Assembly (NCBI GenBank): GCA_963742725.1
Contig: CAVUMX010000003.1
Coordinates: forward strand, 930,001 to 994,000
Reading direction: 5' to 3'
DNA: 64,000 nt
Source of the DNA: CAVVAL01 sp963742725
Lineage (GTDB): Bacteria > Actinomycetota > Actinomycetes > Mycobacteriales > Cryptosporangiaceae
Shown: in pieces, positions 24,511 to 33,800 of the stretch
How positions within the stretch are numbered: position 1 is the stretch's first letter
How the letters are laid out: each line of letters starts with the position of its first letter
Program-made: the position numbers and the translations under genes
The notes under the pieces: model-generated
What the model saw: the letters and a program-made list of their open reading frames with translations, nothing else
Told to the model about the DNA's origin: nothing
Database searches by the model: none

Positions 24511-25578
24511 TCAAATAAGCCGGTAGAAGCGCCAGAAGCCGAAGTCCTCGATCGGGAGGGTCTCGATGTCGGCGAATCCGGCGTCGTGCGCGTACCGGCG
24601 GAGCGTGTCGCGGCGCATGACGGTTCCGGTCGCGGCGCTCGGCTGGTGGGCCATGCCGTCGGGCAGGCAGATCAGGACGCTGAACGCGTACATGAGCCGT
24701 TCGATGTCGTCGCCCGGCGCGGTGAACTGGTCGGCGACGGCCTCGTCCATGACGACGACGGCCCCGCCCGGCTTGACGGCGTGGCGCATGGCGGCGAGCA
24801 CGTCCACGGGCGCAGGCATGTCGTGCAGGCACTCGAACGCGAACGCGGCGTCGTAGCCGTCCTTGGCCAGGCCGGCGGCGTCGGCCAGGTAGAACCGGAC
24901 GCGGTCGTCCAGGCCGGCGGCCTTGGCATTGGCCGTGGCCAGCTCGATCGACGGGACGTCGAGGTCGTACCCTTCGACGCTGCTGTCCGGGTACGCCTGG
25001 GCCAGCGCCAGGCTGGACCAGCCGCCGCCGCAGCCGATGTCGGCGATCCGGGCGCCGGGACGGCCCAGCACCTCGTGGAGGTCGGGCACGCCAGCGAGCG
25101 CTCCCGGCAGCGCGTGCAGGAACCACGGCCGGTTCATGTCGGCCTGGGACTCGCGCATGTCGGTGCCGTAGTCGATCCAGCCGACGCCCTCGCCGGTGCG
25201 GTACGCCTGGAGCAACGCGGGAAGCTGCATGCCCGCCGCGCAGAACATGCGGGCGAGCGGCGCCAGGTAGGACAGGCTGTCCGGGTCGGTGAGGACTTCG
25301 GCCACGGCCGGCTCCAGAGCGAACCGGCCGTCCCCGGTCACCGTCACGTACCCGGCGGCGGCCTGCTGTTCGAGCCACTCCTCGGCGTAGCGGTCGGCGC
25401 CGCCCGCGCGGCCGGTCAGCTCGGCGGCGGTCGCCGGCCCGCCGCTGGCGAGCGCGCGGTACCAGCCCATCCGGTCCCCGAGGTAGACGGCCATCACCTC
25501 GGCCGTGTGGAGCGCCGCGGTGAACAGGCGGTCAGCGAACGCGTCGGTCGTCAGGGGTGGGGTGGTCGCGGTGGCCAT
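24511..25578 (-). CDS. SAM-dependent methyltransferase with N-terminal winged-helix domain
   Basis: 355 residues. The N-terminal helical/winged domain (about 1-100, AELTGRAGGADRYAEEWLEQQAAAGYV) is the dimerisation module of Rv2258c-type or O-methyltransferase-like enzymes. The class I Rossmann domain begins with motif I IADIGCGGGWSSLALA (about 175-190), acidic loop GYDLDVPS, and FECLHDMPAP, then VKPGGAVVVMDEA. The ATG has a GAGGCAAC site upstream. The stop codon region overlaps the GH20 promoter. No biosynthetic neighbours indicate a substrate. Confidence 0.9.
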   Translation of the reverse strand: MATATTPPLTTDAFADRLFTAALHTAEVMAVYLGDRMGWYRALASGGPATAAELTGRAGGADRYAEEWLEQQAAAGYVTVTGDGRFALEPAVAEVLTDPDSLSYLAPLARMFCAAGMQLPALLQAYRTGEGVGWIDYGTDMRESQADMNRPWFLHALPGALAGVPDLHEVLGRPGARIADIGCGGGWSSLALAQAYPDSSVEGYDLDVPSIELATANAKAAGLDDRVRFYLADAAGLAKDGYDAAFAFECLHDMPAPVDVLAAMRHAVKPGGAVVVMDEAVADQFTAPGDDIERLMYAFSVLICLPDGMAHQPSAATGTVMRRDTLRRYAHDAGFADIETLPIEDFGFWRFYRLI

Positions 25579-25652
25579 CGTTGCCTCCTCGAAGGCGGGG
25601 ATGGCTCCAGCCTGTCACTGCGGGTGTCCGTGCGGAACAGCTCGGGAAGCGC

Positions 25653-25740
25653 GGTTCGTGCCGGCGGTTCGGGGGCCCAGCCGGCACGAACCGGCGTTGT
25701 GCTCGCGTGCGGGGCAGGCGGGGGGACGGCCCCGCACGCG
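25653..25740 (-). terminator. two consecutive terminator-like hairpins
   Basis: Hairpin 1: GGTTCGTGCCGG (25653-25664) pairs with CCGGCACGAACC (25681-25692), 12 bp. Hairpin 2: CGCGTGCGGGG (25704-25714) pairs with CCCCGCACGCG (25730-25740), 11 bp. They lie between the stop of the DUF5999 gene and the start of the methyltransferase, so they most likely end the DUF5999 transcript. Confidence 0.6.
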
Positions 25741-25746
25741 AAGTCC

Positions 25747-25953
25747 TCAGGCCGCGCGGGTCAGGCGCGGGCGGCACCGGGGGCGGTGCGGCGCCACCAC
25801 GAGGGCGTCCGGCAGCAGCTCACCCGTGTCCTCGAACACCACGACGCCGTTGCAGAGGAGGCTCCAGCCCTGCTCGGGGTGTCGGGTCTTGACGCGCGCG
25901 GCGGCGTGACCCGGAGTGGTGGCCGCCGGACACGGCGGGTGATGGGAGCACAT
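25747..25953 (-). CDS. DUF5999-family small protein
   Basis: 68 residues beginning MCSHHPPCPAA and containing HPEQGWSLLCNGVVVFEDTGELLPD, the characteristic DUF5999 sequence widespread in streptomycete-like actinobacteria. The Cys/His-rich start could bind metal. Function unknown. ATG 25953 is preceded by a GAGG site. It is transcribed alone, divergently from the lipoprotein gene, and followed by two hairpins. Confidence 0.88.
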   Translation of the reverse strand: MCSHHPPCPAATTPGHAAARVKTRHPEQGWSLLCNGVVVFEDTGELLPDALVVAPHRPRCRPRLTRAA

Positions 25954-26047
25954 CGGTTGACCTCAGTTCGCGGGGGAAGGATGCGGCTTTTTCCTCGGTA
26001 CGAGCATGCCCATGCGTACCCCCGTAGGGCGACGGGGGATCCACCCG

Positions 26048-26099
26048 TAACCGTACGTAACTACGAATCCGGCGCTTGTGATTACGTTCCGTACGGTTC
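26048..26099. promoter_or_regulatory. two CCGTACG-containing sites in a divergent intergenic region
   Basis: AACCGTACGTAAC (26049-26061) and GTTCCGTACGGTTC (26086-26099) share the CCGTACG core 37 bp apart, between the divergent DUF5999 and lipoprotein genes. The stretch is AT-richer than its surroundings. They could be operator sites; no regulator is identified. Confidence 0.3.
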
Positions 26100-26195
26100 G
26101 CAGGTCAGGAATATGGGGGCTCCGCCCGCATGTCACCGCGACGCCGTTCCCGGAGGCTTGGGGTGCCGGAAAAGTCGAGTTGAGTGAGAGTACGG

Positions 26196-26825
26196 ATGAA
26201 GCGCGTCAGGATCGTCGGGCTCGGATTCGCGGTCGCCATGGCCACCACCTCGTGCATGGGGGTGTCCAGCTCCGACGCGGCGAACCCGCCCGGCCCGACG
26301 GTCAGCTCGACGGTCGGCCCGGAGAAGCCGCGCGCCGCCGACGACTTCGAGCGGACGTGCGCCGACGGTCTCGGCTTCGCCGCGCAGCCGGCGTACACGA
26401 AGGCGCCCGGGGTCATCCACCAGGCCGTCCTGATGGAGAAGCGGGACGGCGACTGGCACGAGGACTGGCTGATCGGCAACGACTACCCGGGCACCTGGTT
26501 CCTCGCCACCGGCCAGACGCCGGAGAAGGTGGAGCTGGTCGTGTGCGTGGAGAAGGTCCGCGAGTTCGCGAACGGCAAGACCTGCCAGATGCAGCACCGC
26601 GCCACGAAGAAGCCGTTCACGCTCCGGATGTTCGACAGCTCCTACCTGGTCCGGGTGCTGGACGCGCAGACCGGCAAGACGCTGCTCTACCACGCCGGCA
26701 CGAAGTCCTCGAAGGACTGCCCGTACATGACGTTCAACCGGGGCGAGGAGGACGAGACGAAGTACGTCACCGAGGCCGACGCCAAGGACTACCGCCCGCT
26801 GATCAAGCCGTTCGTCGCGCCCTGA
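26196..26825 (+). CDS. hypothetical lipoprotein
   Basis: 209 residues from ATG 26196. The N-terminus MKRVRIVGLGFAVAMATTSC has a basic n-region, a short hydrophobic core and a lipobox-like TTSC, so it is probably exported and lipidated at Cys 20. A Ser/Pro linker leads to a globular domain with four further Cys (TCADGL, VVCVEK, KTCQMQH, KDCPYM) that could form two disulfides outside the membrane. No recognised domain. Confidence 0.75.
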   Translation: MKRVRIVGLGFAVAMATTSCMGVSSSDAANPPGPTVSSTVGPEKPRAADDFERTCADGLGFAAQPAYTKAPGVIHQAVLMEKRDGDWHEDWLIGNDYPGTWFLATGQTPEKVELVVCVEKVREFANGKTCQMQHRATKKPFTLRMFDSSYLVRVLDAQTGKTLLYHAGTKSSKDCPYMTFNRGEEDETKYVTEADAKDYRPLIKPFVAP

Positions 26826-26917
26826 CCTGCTCGCCGGACCGACCATTGAACCGGTCGCCGCCGCTGGCCGAACTCCTCTCTGTACGTGTGGTGCGTGACG
26901 GTGGAGGTACGGACGCG

Positions 26918-27208
26918 ATGCTCAGTCAGGACGATCAGCACCGGCTGGAGGAGATCGAGCGCGAGATCTGGCTGACGGACCGGTGGTTCGCGGACGGGAT
27001 GCGCGACGGCACGCCCTGCCCGCCGGCCGGTGACCGGCGCTGGCCGGTGTTCGCCGCGGCGCTCGCCGGGCTGGTCCTCGTCCTGGTCGGGCTCGTCGCC
27101 GCCAGTCCGACGACGTCCGTGCTGGGTGCGGCCGGCATCGCCGCCTCGGCATACGCCTACGACAGGGCCCTGCGCCGCGCCCACGGCGGGCGGCGAATCA
27201 GGCTTTAA
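26918..27208 (+). CDS. DUF3040-family small membrane protein
   Basis: 96 residues. Begins MLSQDDQHRLEEIEREIWLTDRWFADGM, the typical DUF3040 start, then two hydrophobic helices (about residues 45-63 and 65-83) and a basic C-terminus. GGAGG lies 10-11 bp before the ATG. The family is an abundant actinobacterial membrane protein group without known function. Confidence 0.85.
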   Translation: MLSQDDQHRLEEIEREIWLTDRWFADGMRDGTPCPPAGDRRWPVFAAALAGLVLVLVGLVAASPTTSVLGAAGIAASAYAYDRALRRAHGGRRIRL

Positions 27209-27351
27209 CCTGCCGGTAACCGACAGCCACTAGTTATCGACCGGCGGTGGTGGTAGACAGAACTCGGCTTCGAGCAGCGGGGGCAAATCGGGCAATTCGT
27301 ACAATGCGCGAGTCTGCCCAGATCTACGGTGCAAGGTCCCGGGGAGGAACC

Positions 27352-27600
27352 ATGGCACTAGCCGACAGCGCTCACCACGCCGATCCCGTCAGCCACTCCG
27401 AGCGCATCGAGGACCCTCGGGTGCTCGCCCAGTTCCTTTCGATCCTCGTCGAGCAGCACCATCCGCTGGGCCCCGAGCCGCGCGCGCAGTGCTCGTGCGG
27501 CGAGATGTACGTCAGCTGCCCGGTCGCGGCCCAGATCCGGCCGCTGCTGGCCACCCTGCCGGCGCGGCAGTCGGCCGCCCCGAGCCACTGGTTCGGCTAG
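27352..27600 (+). CDS. small hypothetical protein with clustered Cys
   Basis: 82 residues; ATG with GGGGAGG 4 nt upstream, which supports translation. Helical N-terminus (DPRVLAQFLSILVEQHHP) followed by RAQCSCGEMYVSCPVA, where Cys-x-Cys and a third Cys may coordinate metal. No recognised family. It stands alone and converges with the TetR gene. Confidence 0.65.
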   Translation: MALADSAHHADPVSHSERIEDPRVLAQFLSILVEQHHPLGPEPRAQCSCGEMYVSCPVAAQIRPLLATLPARQSAAPSHWFG

Positions 27601-27618
27601 CGAGACCACGTATTCGGC

Positions 27619-28260
27619 CTACCGCGCGTGCTCGCCGTCGCGCAGGCGTTCGAGGCCGAGCCAGATGAAGTCGACCGCCGCGGACTCGACGCGCGTCCGC
27701 GGCGTGTCGGGGTGTTCCAGCCACCACGCGACCAGCCCGAACAGCGCGCCGGTGATCTGGGGGACCAGGAGCGGAACGGCACGGCGCTTGGCCGCCAGCC
27801 GGCGCGGGTCGTCGTCGCCGCGCCGCAGCATGACCTCGGCGATCGAGGAGCCCAGCCGTTCCCGGACGACTCCCAGTTCCGGGTTGTCGAGGTGCCCGAG
27901 GACGACCGACCACGCCGCCGGGCGCTCCGTCACGTAGTCCAGGATCACCCGGACGGCCGCGCGGACCCGGTCGACCGGGGTCTCGGCCTCGTCCACGGCG
28001 GCGGCGAACCGGGCGGTGAAGTCGTCGACGATCGCCGTGCAGACCGCCGTGAACAGCTCCTCCTTCGACGGGAAGTGCTGGTACAGCAGCCCTTTGGAGA
28101 CGCCGGCCGCCGCGGCCACGTGCTCCATCTGGGTCAGGTGGAAGCCGCGGCGGCCGAACTCCTCCAGCGCGGCCACCAGCAGCAGTTCGCGGCGCGACGC
28201 CGACGACAGCCGGCGCCGGACCGGCCGCGCCTCAGCGGGGGACGTACGCGCGGAGTTCAC
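27619..28260 (-). CDS. TetR-family transcriptional regulator
   Basis: 213 residues. HTH at about 25-70 (LLVAALEEFGRRGFHLTQMEHVAAAAGVSKGLLYQHFPSKEEL), then a helical ligand domain. The GTG start at 28260 lies inside the acyl-CoA dehydrogenase gene (29-bp overlap), so the two are co-transcribed and translationally coupled. A TGAC-N6-GTCA dyad in the dehydrogenase promoter is the obvious candidate operator, implying autoregulation by a fatty-acyl or other CoA ligand; this is inference. Confidence 0.88.
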   Translation of the reverse strand: MNSARTSPAEARPVRRRLSSASRRELLLVAALEEFGRRGFHLTQMEHVAAAAGVSKGLLYQHFPSKEELFTAVCTAIVDDFTARFAAAVDEAETPVDRVRAAVRVILDYVTERPAAWSVVLGHLDNPELGVVRERLGSSIAEVMLRRGDDDPRRLAAKRRAVPLLVPQITGALFGLVAWWLEHPDTPRTRVESAAVDFIWLGLERLRDGEHAR

Positions 28261-29455
28261 GCTGGGCCACCGTCCGGAGGTGGACCTCGTCCGGGCCGTC
28301 GGCGAGCCGCAGCGTCCGCAGGTGCGCCCACATGTCGGCGAGGGGCGTGTCGTCGGAGACCCCGGCGCCGCCGTACACCTGGATCGCGCGGTCGACGACG
28401 TCGAGGGCGACCCGCGCGGCGACGACCTTGATCGCGGCGATCTCGGTCCGTGCGACCTTGGTGCCCTGCTTGTCGATGAGCCACGCCGTCTTGAGGGTCA
28501 GGAGGCGGGCCTGCTCGATGGCGATCCGGGACTCGGCGATCCACTGCTGGACCACGCCCTGCTCGGCGAGCGGCTTGCCGAACGCCACGCGCGACGCCGC
28601 CCGCGTGCACATCAGTTCCAGGGCCCGTTCGGCCGCGCCGATCGCGCGCATGCAGTGGTGGATCCGGCCCGGGCCGAGCCGGGCCTGCGCGATGGCGAAC
28701 CCGCCGCCCTCCTCGCCGATGAGGTTGCTCACCGGCACCCGGACGTCCGTCAGCGCGACCTCGCAGTGCCCGTGCTGGTCCTGGTAGCCGAACACCGGCA
28801 GCGGGCGGACGATCTCCACGCCCGGCGTGTCGAACGGCACCAGCACCATCGACTGCTGCTGGTGCGCCGGCGCGTCCGGGTCGGTCTTGCCCATCAGGAT
28901 CATGATCTTGCAGCGCGGATCGGCGGCGCCCGACGTCCACCACTTGCGGCCGTTGATGACGTACTCGTCGCCCTGGCGCTCGATGCGGGTGGCGATGTTG
29001 GTGGCGTCGGAGCTGGCCACGTCCGGCTCGGTCATGCCGAAGGCGCTGCGGATCTCGCCGTCGAGCAGCGGCTGGAGCCAGCGCTCCTTCTGCTCGGGCG
29101 TGCCGAACAGGTGCAGGACCTCCATGTTGCCGGTGTCCGGCGCGCCGCAGTTCAGCGCCTCGGGCGCCAGGTTCTGCGAGCGGCCGGTCACCTCGGCGAG
29201 GGAGGCGTAGTCGGTCACGGACAGGCCGTGCGCCGGGTCGGTGGAGTCGGGGAGGAAGAGGTTCCACAGGCCGCGCTTGCGCGCCTCGACCTTCAGCTCG
29301 GCGACGACCGCCGGCAGGTCGTGCGGCTTGCCGGTGGCGACCAGGTCACGCCGCTGCTGGGCGTAGACCGGCTCGGCCGGGTAGACGTGCGTGTCCATGA
29401 AGTCCCGGAGCAGGCCGAGGTACTCCTGTGCCTTCGCGCTGGGTTCGAAGTCCAT
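28232..29455 (-). CDS. acyl-CoA dehydrogenase (ACAD10/11-like)
   Basis: 407 residues. FAD-dependent oxidation of an acyl-CoA thioester. Signatures: SAFGMTEPDVASSDATN, NGRKWWTSGA, GYQDQHGHCEVALTDVRVP, AFGKPLAEQGVVQQWIAESR, and IQVYGGAGVSDDTPLADMWAHLRTLRLADGPDEVH near the C-terminus. This is the bacterial type related to ACAD10/11. The ATG lies only 7 nt after the likely -10 box and lacks a Shine-Dalgarno site, so the transcript may be leaderless. It is followed by the overlapping TetR gene and divergent from the SDR gene. Confidence 0.93.
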   Translation of the reverse strand: MDFEPSAKAQEYLGLLRDFMDTHVYPAEPVYAQQRRDLVATGKPHDLPAVVAELKVEARKRGLWNLFLPDSTDPAHGLSVTDYASLAEVTGRSQNLAPEALNCGAPDTGNMEVLHLFGTPEQKERWLQPLLDGEIRSAFGMTEPDVASSDATNIATRIERQGDEYVINGRKWWTSGAADPRCKIMILMGKTDPDAPAHQQQSMVLVPFDTPGVEIVRPLPVFGYQDQHGHCEVALTDVRVPVSNLIGEEGGGFAIAQARLGPGRIHHCMRAIGAAERALELMCTRAASRVAFGKPLAEQGVVQQWIAESRIAIEQARLLTLKTAWLIDKQGTKVARTEIAAIKVVAARVALDVVDRAIQVYGGAGVSDDTPLADMWAHLRTLRLADGPDEVHLRTVAQRELRAYVPR

Positions 29456-29462
29456 GCGTCAT

Positions 29463-29491
29463 AACTAACTGACGCGTCGGTCACTTGTCAA
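29463..29491 (-). promoter_or_regulatory. promoter with TetR-type operator for the dehydrogenase/TetR operon
   Basis: On the minus strand: TTGACA (29486-29491), 17-nt spacer, TTAGTT (29463-29468), then 7 nt to the ATG. The spacer holds TGACCGACGCGTCA (29470-29483), a TGAC-N6-GTCA dyad well placed for repression. Confidence 0.6.
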
Positions 29492-29567
29492 CGTGATCCT
29501 TCCCCTGTTGACTGCCCGCAGCCCCAGGTTGTGGAGTCGGGGTGACAGGGACCAGAGGAGGCACGCG

Positions 29568-30365
29568 GTGAGGTTCGACGGGAAGGTCGCGCTCGTGACG
29601 GGCGGCGCGAACGGCATCGGGGCAGCTGTGGCGCGCCGGCTGGCGGGTCTCGGCGCGTCGGTGATGGTGGCCGACGTGGACGCGGCGGGCGGCAAGGCGG
29701 TCGCGGACGAGATCGGCGGCGCGTTCGTCCCGTGCGATGTCCGTGACCTGGAGGCCAACCGGTCGGCGGTGGCGGCCGCGGTCGAGCGGTTCGGCGGGCT
29801 GGACATCGTCGCGCTGAACGCCGGCGTCGCCACCGGGTTCGGCCTGGAGGACGACTTCGACGCCGACCGGTACCGGTCCGTCATGGGCATCAACCTGGAC
29901 GGCGTCGTGTTCGGCGCCCACGCGGCGCTGCCCGCGCTGAAGGCCCGCGGCGGCGGCGACATCATCGCGACCGCCAGCCTCGCAGGCCTCGTCGCCATGC
30001 CGATGGACCCGGTGTACGGCGCCAACAAGGCGGCCGTCGTGGGGCTCGTCCGGGCGCTCGGACCGGCGTGGGAGCAGTACGGCATCCGGGTGAACGGGCT
30101 GTGCCCCGCCTTCGCCGAGACCGCGATCGTCACGCCGATCCGTGAGCTGCTGGACCAGGCCGGCGTGCCGCTGATCCCCGTCGAGGCAGTCGTCGACACG
30201 TTCATGGCCGCGCTCACCAGCGGACGTACCGGCGAGTGCTGGTACCTCCAGCACGGACGCGAAGGCGAGCCGTACCAGTTCCGCGGGGTTCCCGGCCCGC
30301 TGACCGGCGACGGCGACCGCGCGCCGGCCGTTCAGATGGAAGACCAGTTGGCGGCCGGCGAGTAG
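29568..30365 (+). CDS. short-chain dehydrogenase/reductase
   Basis: 265 residues from GTG 29568 with AGAGGAGG upstream. Classical SDR: nucleotide motif TGGANGIG (about 10-17), LNAGVA, catalytic Ser in TASLAGLV and YGANK for the Tyr-x-x-x-Lys pair. The acidic residue in VADVDAAG favours NAD(H). It lies back to back with the acyl-CoA dehydrogenase operon, suggesting a role in acyl or alcohol catabolism under the same regulator. Confidence 0.92.
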   Translation: MRFDGKVALVTGGANGIGAAVARRLAGLGASVMVADVDAAGGKAVADEIGGAFVPCDVRDLEANRSAVAAAVERFGGLDIVALNAGVATGFGLEDDFDADRYRSVMGINLDGVVFGAHAALPALKARGGGDIIATASLAGLVAMPMDPVYGANKAAVVGLVRALGPAWEQYGIRVNGLCPAFAETAIVTPIRELLDQAGVPLIPVEAVVDTFMAALTSGRTGECWYLQHGREGEPYQFRGVPGPLTGDGDRAPAVQMEDQLAAGE

Positions 30366-30414
30366 CGCCTCGCTGTCCGGGTACCCCTCGCGTATCCGGA
30401 CCAGGAGGTGCGCG

Positions 30415-30672
30415 ATGCCCAGGGCGCAGATCAAGGACGAACGGCAGTACCAGGCGCTGCGCCGCGAAGGTGCCAGCAAGGAGAAGGCCGCGCGGATCGC
30501 CAACGCGTCGGCCGGCTCGTCACGGCGGGCCGTCGGGCGCAAGGGCGGCCGGGCCAGCGACTACGACGACATGACGAAGGACCAGCTCTACCGGCGCGCG
30601 AAGGAGATCGGGATCAAGGGCCGCTCGTCGATGAACCGCGGCCAGCTCATCGACGCGCTGCGCAACCACTGA
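30415..30672 (+). CDS. DUF7218 / Rho-N-terminal-like small protein
   Basis: 85 residues; ATG with AGGAGG upstream. The N-terminus MPRAQIKDERQYQALRREGASKEKAARIANA is typical of plasmid-stabilisation-like DUF7218 proteins. The C-terminus MTKDQLYRRAKEIGIKGRSSMNRGQLIDALR is a SAP/Rho-N helix-extended-loop-helix that in related proteins binds nucleic acid. Strongly basic. Confidence 0.85.
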   Translation: MPRAQIKDERQYQALRREGASKEKAARIANASAGSSRRAVGRKGGRASDYDDMTKDQLYRRAKEIGIKGRSSMNRGQLIDALRNH

Positions 30673-30734
30673 CGCGCCGGACGCTGGTGCGGCCCGGCGC
30701 GGGACCGCCCCCGGCGCAGTAGGCCTGACCTCGG

Positions 30735-30765
30735 CCGATTCCCGCCCCTGAGGGGGCGGGTATCG
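30735..30765 (+). terminator. terminator-like hairpin
   Basis: CCCGCCCC (30741-30748) pairs with GGGGCGGG (30753-30760) across a 4-nt loop. CGAT/ATCG can extend the stem beyond a mismatch. It lies between the Rho-N-like gene and the SARP-type regulator. Confidence 0.5.
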
Positions 30766-30834
30766 GTGTGCCCGGCAGGAACCGGCAAGATCGTGGCTAC
30801 GGGCACGAGGTCGGATCGGGGGCAGGACGCGGCG

Positions 30835-33800
30835 ATGAGGACGGGTCTCGGCGCGCTCCTGTACGGGTTCCGGCTGCGGACGGGGCTGTCCCAGCAGGAC
30901 CTCGCCGCCCGGGCCGGCATGAGCGTCCGGGCGCTCCGGGATCTCGAACAGGGCCGGGTGGCGCGTCCGCGCGCGCAGTCCGTCCAGCGGCTGGTCGCGG
31001 CCCTGGACCTGCCGGCCACCGACCGCGACCTCGTCCTCGCCGCGATGTCGGGCGAGACCGGCGGAGGCGCCCTGCAGGTCGGTGTCCTCGGCCCGCTGTC
31101 GGTGCTGCGCGACGGCGCGCCCGTCGAGATCCGGTCCGCGATGGTCCGGGACCTCCTCGGCCTGCTGGCGATCCAGCCGAACCAGCTCGTCTCCCGGGAC
31201 GAGATCGTCGACGTGCTGTGGGGCGAGGAACCGCCGCGGACGTGCGTCCGGCTCGTCCACGGGTACGTCGGCCAGCTGCGCGAACTCCTCGAACCCGACC
31301 GGTCCCGGCGGGACGCGGGCGGCGTCCTGCGGCACCTGCGCGGCGGTTACCGGCTCGACCTCCCGGCGCAGTCGCTGGACCTCGTCCGCTTCGACGAGCT
31401 GGTCGGCGCCGGCGCGCTCGCGGACGCCCTCGACGCCTGGCGCGGACCGGTCCTCGCCGACGCGGGGGAGCGTCTACGGGCGCACCCGGTCGTGATCGCG
31501 GTCGGGCAGCGCCGCATCGCCACCGTCCTCGCCGCCGCGGACGAGAGCCTCGCCGCCGGTGACGCCGACGCCGCGACCGCACACCTGCGGGCCGCCGCCG
31601 CGGACGAGCCCCTGCACGAAGGCGTCGCGTCGCGGCTCGTCCTGGCGCTGGCCGTGGCGGGCGAGCAGGCCGCGGCGCTGCAGCTCTACGGCACGGTGCG
31701 CGAGCGGCTCGCCGACGAGCTGGGTATCGAACCAGGTCCGGAACTGGCCGACGCGCACCTCCGCGTGCTGCGTGGGCAGCCGGCCACCACGGTGGATTCG
31801 CAGCCCGTGCCGGCACAGCTTCCGCCCGACGTCCCGGCGTTCACCGGGCGCCAGGAGCACATGGCGGAGCTCGACGCCCTGCTGCGGACGGCGTCCCGCG
31901 CGGTCACGATCGCGTCCGTCACGGGCACGGCAGGTGTGGGCAAGACGGCACTCGCCGTCCACTGGGCGCACCGCGTCGCCGACCGGTTCCCGGACGGGCA
32001 GCTCTACGTGAACCTGCGCGGGTACTCCTCCGGGCCGACGATGGAGCCGATCGACGCGCTGGCCCGGTTCCTCCGCGCACTCGGCGTGCCGGCCGAACGG
32101 GTCCCGACCAGCGCCGACGAGGCCGCCGACCTGTACCGGACGCTGCTCGCCGGCCGGCGCGTCCTGATCGTGCTCGACAACGCGGCCAGCCCCGACCAGG
32201 TGCGGCCGCTGCTGCCCGGCAGCCCGGACTGCATGGTCGTGATCACCAGCCGCGACGCCCTGTCCGGACTCGTCGCCCGGGAAGGCGCCCACCGGCTGCC
32301 CGTCGACGTGCTGACCCCGGACGAAGCCGGCTCCCTGCTACGGCGGGTCCTGGGCGACGAGCGCGCGGCCGCCGAACCGGACGCGACGGCCGACCTGGCG
32401 CGACTCTGCGCCTACCTTCCTCTCGCCCTGCGGATCGCCGCCGCGAACGTCGTCGCCGAGCCGGACGGGACGGTCGCCGAGTACGTCGAGCGGCTCGCCG
32501 CCGGCAACCGGCTCGCCGCGCTGGAGGTCGAGGGCGACGCGCAGGCGGTCGTCCGGGCGGCGCTGAAGCTGTCGTACGCCACCCTCGGCGAGCCGGCGCG
32601 GCGCCTGTTCCGGCTGCTCGGGCTGGTACCCGGTCCGCACTTCACCGCCGCCGCCGCGGCCGCACTCACCGGTTGCGGCGAGGTCGAGGCCGGCCAGGCG
32701 CTCGCCCGCCTGGCCCACGCCCACCTCGTCGACCGGCGCGGGCGCGGCCGGTACCGGTTCCACGACCTGCTGCGCCTCTACGCGGCCGAACTGGCCGCCG
32801 CCGAGGACGGGGCGGCGGCGTGCGCGGCGGCGACCGCCCGCCTGCACGAGTACTACCTGGACGGCGTCGAGGCGGCGGCCGGCCTGCTGTACCCGGAGAA
32901 GCTGCGCCTTCCGTCCGGTGTGGAGGCTCGCGCCGGTGCCGCCGGTGCCGCCGGTGCCGCCGGTCCCGGCGCGGCTGTCGCGGCCGGTGGGCTGGACCAC
33001 GCGGGTGCCTCGGCCTGGCTGGACGCCGAGCGGCGGAACCTGCTCGCCGTGATCCGTACCGGCACGGGGCCGATCGTGTGGCGGCTCGCCGACGGGCTCC
33101 GGGGCTACTTCTTCCTCCGGCTGTCCGCCGTGGACTGGCTGGCGGCGTCCACCGCCGGACTCGCCGCCGCCGAGGCCACGGGCGACGTCCCGGCGCTGGC
33201 CGCGTCCCACCTGAGCCTCGCCGACCTGTACTGGTTCCGGGGCGACCGCGATCAGGCGATAGCCCGGTACGGGCGCGCACTGGCGCACGCACGCGCGTCC
33301 GGATGGATCGAGTGCCAGGCCGCCGCGCTGTCCAACCTCGGGCTGCTCTACCGGCAGGCCGCGCGCTGGCACGAGGCCATCGACCACTTCACCCAGGCGC
33401 TCGACCAGAACCGCCTCGCCGGACGGGCCGCCGGGGAAGCCGCCGCGCTGTCCAACCTCGGCATCGCGTACTGGGAGCTCGGCCGCCTCGCCGACGCCGC
33501 CGACGCGTACGCCCATGCCCTCGACCTCTACCGGCGGATCGGCTCGCGCGCCGGCGAAGCCACCACGATCGCCAACCTCGGCGAGGTCCACCACCTGCTC
33601 GGCGACATGAAGCAGGCACGCGAGCACCTGGAGCAGGCGCTGATCCTGCACCGCGACGTCGGCGACCGCGGCAGCGAGGCCGAGACGCTGCGCTGCCTCG
33701 CCGCGCTCCACCGCGACACCGGGGCCTACGGCGACGCCCGCGCCACCGCCGACGCCGCGCTCACCCTCGCCGAGGACACCGGGCACTACCGGCTCGAAGC

